DNA from: Legionellales bacterium UBA2469
GTDB lineage: Bacteria > Pseudomonadota > Gammaproteobacteria > Legionellales > Legionellaceae
Length of the DNA: 17,193 nucleotides
Assembly: GCA_002342175.1 (NCBI GenBank)
Contig: DDPL01000043.1
Location: 31,382 to 48,574 of the forward strand
Direction: 5' to 3'
Part shown: piece after piece, positions 14,731 through 17,193 of the stretch
Position numbering within the stretch: position 1 is the first letter of the stretch
How the letters are laid out: every line of letters begins with the position of its first letter
The notes under the pieces: generated by a model
Database searches by the model: none
The model's input: only the letters and a program-made list of their open reading frames with translations
Told to the model about the DNA's origin: nothing
Made by a program: the position numbers and the translations under genes

Positions 14731-15939
14731 TTAGACAGAATTCTTTATGAAAGAAAAAACAATATCTTCAGGGACATGTAAAGATTTTGCCAGCGCAAAA
14801 TGAATCAAGGTATTGTGAATACATTCTGTATTCAGTAAATCAAATTTTCCGAGACAGCGCTGCTGTTGATGTTCCCAACAATAGATATATTGATTTCTTT
14901 CCCAATATAAAACATCATTATTTTGAAGCTTATCACACAAATGTTCAACGATAGATTGCATAGAATAGTAAATTATTTTTGCTTCCGAGTAATCTTTTAA
15001 TGCATAAATATAGGGATTATCAATATTGAGGATAACATATCCATTCGAGTTGACCGTATCCACATGACAACGATAATAAGGGATATCCTCCGCACGTTGT
15101 ATATCGGTGATGATAGCGACATGACAATGGGGGTACTGATATACCATCCCCCTAGATTGAATTTTATCCAGAGACGTTTCAATAAACGCCATATCCACTT
15201 CTGGTGATTTTAATATAGACCAAACATTATCCCCAAATCTAACATTTTTGAAACCAGAATATTGTATAAAATCAATTACATTGATGGGGTTAGCTGTACC
15301 TATAATACGACAACTGCTGTGATGATCACACACAGAATTTGTGCTATCGCATCCATAACCAAATTGTAATTGTTGCGTTTCTGGAAAACGTAAATAAGGT
15401 TTATATGCTTGTTTTGCTTCAACCATCTGGTGCGATAAAGCAAGACCACCATCACACTCCATCAAGAACTTTCTAAGTTTATTCAATGCCTTGCTTAAAT
15501 CAAAAGTTTTCCCTAAAATACATGCCTGAATGAGGGAACCTCCCTCTTGTAGGGCCTTTTTTGCTATATTTTCATGCGAAGATGCAAAAACCATGTAATA
15601 TCGGGACTTAAAATCCTTAATTTGGCGTGTTTGACCAAATGAAAAAGGCATTCCTATTAAACGTTGTAATTCGATAACAACATGTTCTAATACATGTCCA
15701 AGCCATGTTCCTTCATGGAGTCGATGCAAAAACCCACCCTTTTCGCCTTCAGAACAATGATGTTCAATTAATGAGGGCAAAAAATGAAGTAATCTTTCAT
15801 TAAAATGAGGAATTACAGTGGTTGGTCCCGCCTCATATGGGCCGATATCAATAATGGTTTCAAATACTGAAGAATAGGACCAGCGGTTGACACCATATAA
15901 GAAACGATAACTGATTACATCAACAACTGAATTTTTCAA
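14731..15939 (-). CDS. Truncated CphA paralog: N-domain with HxxEH plus degenerate Mur-like region
   Basis: The first 110 of 402 residues match the CphA N-domain well: NRW (18-20), IPHFNERLLHFLPSL (43-57), EHHCSEG (59-65), GTWLGHVLEHVVIELQ (77-92) and FGQTR (101-105). HVLEH at 82-86 is an HxxEH motif, fitting the proposed metal-dependent hydrolase site that makes primers in CphA1. At about 190 (LQFGYG) the protein skips the ATP-grasp domain, some 270 residues, and resumes in a Mur-like stretch. There the P-loop position reads GTANPIN (214-220) without the lysine, ETARGG is ETSLDK (254-259), and ILNIDNP (303-309) replaces ILNADDP. The final Mur domain is missing. Synthetase activity is therefore very unlikely. 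The start is TTG, overlapping the preceding stop by 4 bases; an upstream in-frame TGA excludes a longer start. Confidence 0.85.
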   Translation of the reverse strand: MKNSVVDVISYRFLYGVNRWSYSSVFETIIDIGPYEAGPTTVIPHFNERLLHFLPSLIEHHCSEGEKGGFLHRLHEGTWLGHVLEHVVIELQRLIGMPFSFGQTRQIKDFKSRYYMVFASSHENIAKKALQEGGSLIQACILGKTFDLSKALNKLRKFLMECDGGLALSHQMVEAKQAYKPYLRFPETQQLQFGYGCDSTNSVCDHHSSCRIIGTANPINVIDFIQYSGFKNVRFGDNVWSILKSPEVDMAFIETSLDKIQSRGMVYQYPHCHVAIITDIQRAEDIPYYRCHVDTVNSNGYVILNIDNPYIYALKDYSEAKIIYYSMQSIVEHLCDKLQNNDVLYWERNQYIYCWEHQQQRCLGKFDLLNTECIHNTLIHFALAKSLHVPEDIVFSFIKNSV

Positions 15940-16619
15940 TTCAAAACATCCCTTTCAATTCGTTGATAGGTGTTTTCAAAGTCATCCTGCAAGACAATCG
16001 CAGTGTTGTTTTCTGTTGGTACACGCAGTTCTCTTTGAATAGTACCCGTTTTAAAAGTCCAACCCTTGGGTAATTGCAAATGTTGTCCAAGGGTGGATAA
16101 TGACGTTATCGTTTGTTGTGTTTTTTTACGCAAAGAATAAGATTGCATTATATAAACAGCTCCATTAGGTGCAATCAGTTCATAAATAAGATTATTCGGT
16201 TCATAAATCCAGACCGTTTGACGGGCAACTTCAAATTCATAATAAGGTTTTTTATCTTTCAGTAAAACAAATAAAACATTTTTGATATGTGCAAGCAAAT
16301 GAAATTCTAGACCTGATAAAGTTAAAAATTTAGTTTCAACAATCGAATGTGCTTCCAAGCTATCAAATACCCAATAGCGAGGCCCATTTAAGACAACAGC
16401 ATCCAAATTAAATTTTTTCTTCAGTGCGTCTTCATCCAAACGTTTCCATTTTTCATCTGGACAATCATTTAATCCCATCGTGGAATAAACTTCAATTGAA
16501 GAAAGACCATGTACGAAAATCACCTCACAGTAACGTGTATTTCGTAGATTGCTAAAATTTTTTGCCATACAATTAACGGCTATCATGAAAATCACAATAC
16601 TCTTTAAAAATTGACGCAT
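15936..16619 (-). CDS. Secreted protein of unknown function in the cyanophycin operon
   Basis: This 227-residue protein has a probable Sec signal peptide: MRQFLK, a hydrophobic core at 7-16, and a likely cleavage after CMA (17-19). The mature part opens with RYCEVIFVHG (29-38) and contains YSTMGLNDCPDEKW (45-58) and VVLNGPRYWVFD (75-86), which I recall as a conserved but uncharacterised proteobacterial family. Two cysteines (31 and 53) could form a disulfide. The remainder alternates strands and charged turns. It starts directly after the methyltransferase stop, with AAGGAA as ribosome binding site, and its stop overlaps the CphA-like gene. Such tight packing suggests a shared role or at least shared expression. 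The export signal is odd beside cytoplasmic polymer synthesis. Confidence 0.65.
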   Translation of the reverse strand: MRQFLKSIVIFMIAVNCMAKNFSNLRNTRYCEVIFVHGLSSIEVYSTMGLNDCPDEKWKRLDEDALKKKFNLDAVVLNGPRYWVFDSLEAHSIVETKFLTLSGLEFHLLAHIKNVLFVLLKDKKPYYEFEVARQTVWIYEPNNLIYELIAPNGAVYIMQSYSLRKKTQQTITSLSTLGQHLQLPKGWTFKTGTIQRELRVPTENNTAIVLQDDFENTYQRIERDVLN

Positions 16620-17193
16620 TTAAATTCCTTTTCGAATAGTCATCACAGTATAAGGTTCAGCTGTGTGATATGGTGATTCATCAACTTCATATAATTTTGC
16701 CAGTTCTGCTGTACTAAATGGCTTTAGATATGACATCTCTAGACTATCGCATATTTCAACAATCTCATCTACAGAAAAAAATGACTTAAATGCTGACTGT
16801 CGAGCTGCAAAGGCTTCGAGTGTTGTCGTTTCTTTTTGAATCTCATACTGCATGAAATCAAAACTGAGTATTAAATGGGGTATTCGGGCCGCAATTTGTT
16901 TTAAAACGTTGATAACTTGTTCCTTTTCAAGATAAAAGGTATTACCTTCCCATAAAATCAAAGTTCGTTTGGAACAATCAAATGAAGATTGCTCCAGTTG
17001 CTCAATATAATTTTCTTGGGTGTAGTCCAATCCAATATAAACTGCATTTTTATCGATACCGTTAGCTTCCAATATCGCTTGCTTGCAATTCATCACGGAG
17101 GGACTATCAATTTCAAAAAATCTTACCCCAAAATCTTTTGAATATTTTTTCTTCCGAAAAGATAATGTATCAAAACCGGCTCCTAGAATTAAA
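16620..17193 (-). CDS. SAM-dependent methyltransferase, leucine carboxyl methyltransferase (LCM) family, 5' end outside window
   Basis: The frame stays open to the right edge. The edge codons read LILGAGFDTLSFR, the SAM-binding motif I of LCM/PPM1-type class I methyltransferases, then FFEIDSPSVMNCKQ, where the Asp binds the SAM ribose. Further on are TLILWEGNTFYL, the family hallmark WEGxxxYL, and LILSFDFM. About 191 codons are visible; family members usually have 260-300 residues, so roughly 80-100 residues lie outside. The ATG at 17096 that would open a shorter frame lies inside the domain and is not the real start. Bacterial members methylate carboxyl or hydroxyl groups of small molecules or proteins, and the substrate here is unknown. 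The gene abuts the secreted-protein gene with no spacer. Confidence 0.85.
   Translation of the reverse strand, partial: LILGAGFDTLSFRKKKYSKDFGVRFFEIDSPSVMNCKQAILEANGIDKNAVYIGLDYTQENYIEQLEQSSFDCSKRTLILWEGNTFYLEKEQVINVLKQIAARIPHLILSFDFMQYEIQKETTTLEAFAARQSAFKSFFSVDEIVEICDSLEMSYLKPFSTAELAKLYEVDESPYHTAEPYTVMTIRKGI

Overview
The window looks like a low-GC gammaproteobacterial chromosome of the Legionellales type (Legionella, Coxiella, Berkiella and relatives). The evidence is the gammaproteobacterial tRNA-Ser(GGA) at the left edge, a giant ankyrin-like protein of the kind these intracellular bacteria deliver to hosts, a Fic enzyme, and AT-rich coding sequence over most of the window. The genus cannot be fixed from sequence alone.

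Bases 1-60 are the 3' part of tRNA-Ser(GGA). Bases 53-3284 form a small unit bounded by imperfect direct repeats of about 100 bp, each starting with the last 8 bases of the tRNA (CTCCGCCA). It reads as the remnant of an element integrated at the tRNA 3' end. It is visibly richer in GC than what follows and has no integrase. Its cargo is a GyrI-like effector-binding protein left from an AraC-type regulator that lost its DNA-binding half, and a divergent two-gene operon of a class II Fic AMP-transferase and an APH(6)/Hur-type small-molecule kinase. The Fic promoter carries a repeated ATGCCGA motif that may be an operator. Near the right repeat is a perfect consensus sigma-70 promoter with no recognisable gene behind it.

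Bases 3400-4117 hold an unrecognised, probably decaying gene. Bases 4211-8581 encode one 1456-residue protein with ankyrin-like repeats, four exact 74-residue tandem repeats, and a C-terminal head-and-neck domain of the CCA-adding enzyme/poly(A) polymerase family with its catalytic Asp pair intact. This is the best candidate for a new effector or toxin architecture.

Bases 8888-17193 are a cyanophycin (multi-L-arginyl-poly-L-aspartate) locus. On the plus strand an ABCB-type half transporter overlaps a DUF1854 gene, a pair known to travel with cyanophycin genes. Converging on it from the right edge is a tightly packed minus-strand operon: an LCM-type methyltransferase (cut by the window edge), a secreted protein of unknown function, a shortened CphA paralog (402 aa), full-length cyanophycin synthetase CphA (856 aa), and ornithine cyclodeaminase. 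The two CphA proteins are complementary. The long one keeps both ligase active sites but has lost the HxxEH motif of the N-terminal domain. The short one keeps HxxEH but lacks the ATP-grasp domain and the Mur P-loop lysine. Ornithine cyclodeaminase would turn arginine-derived ornithine into proline and ammonia, linking polymer turnover to nitrogen supply. No cyanophycinase is visible in the window.
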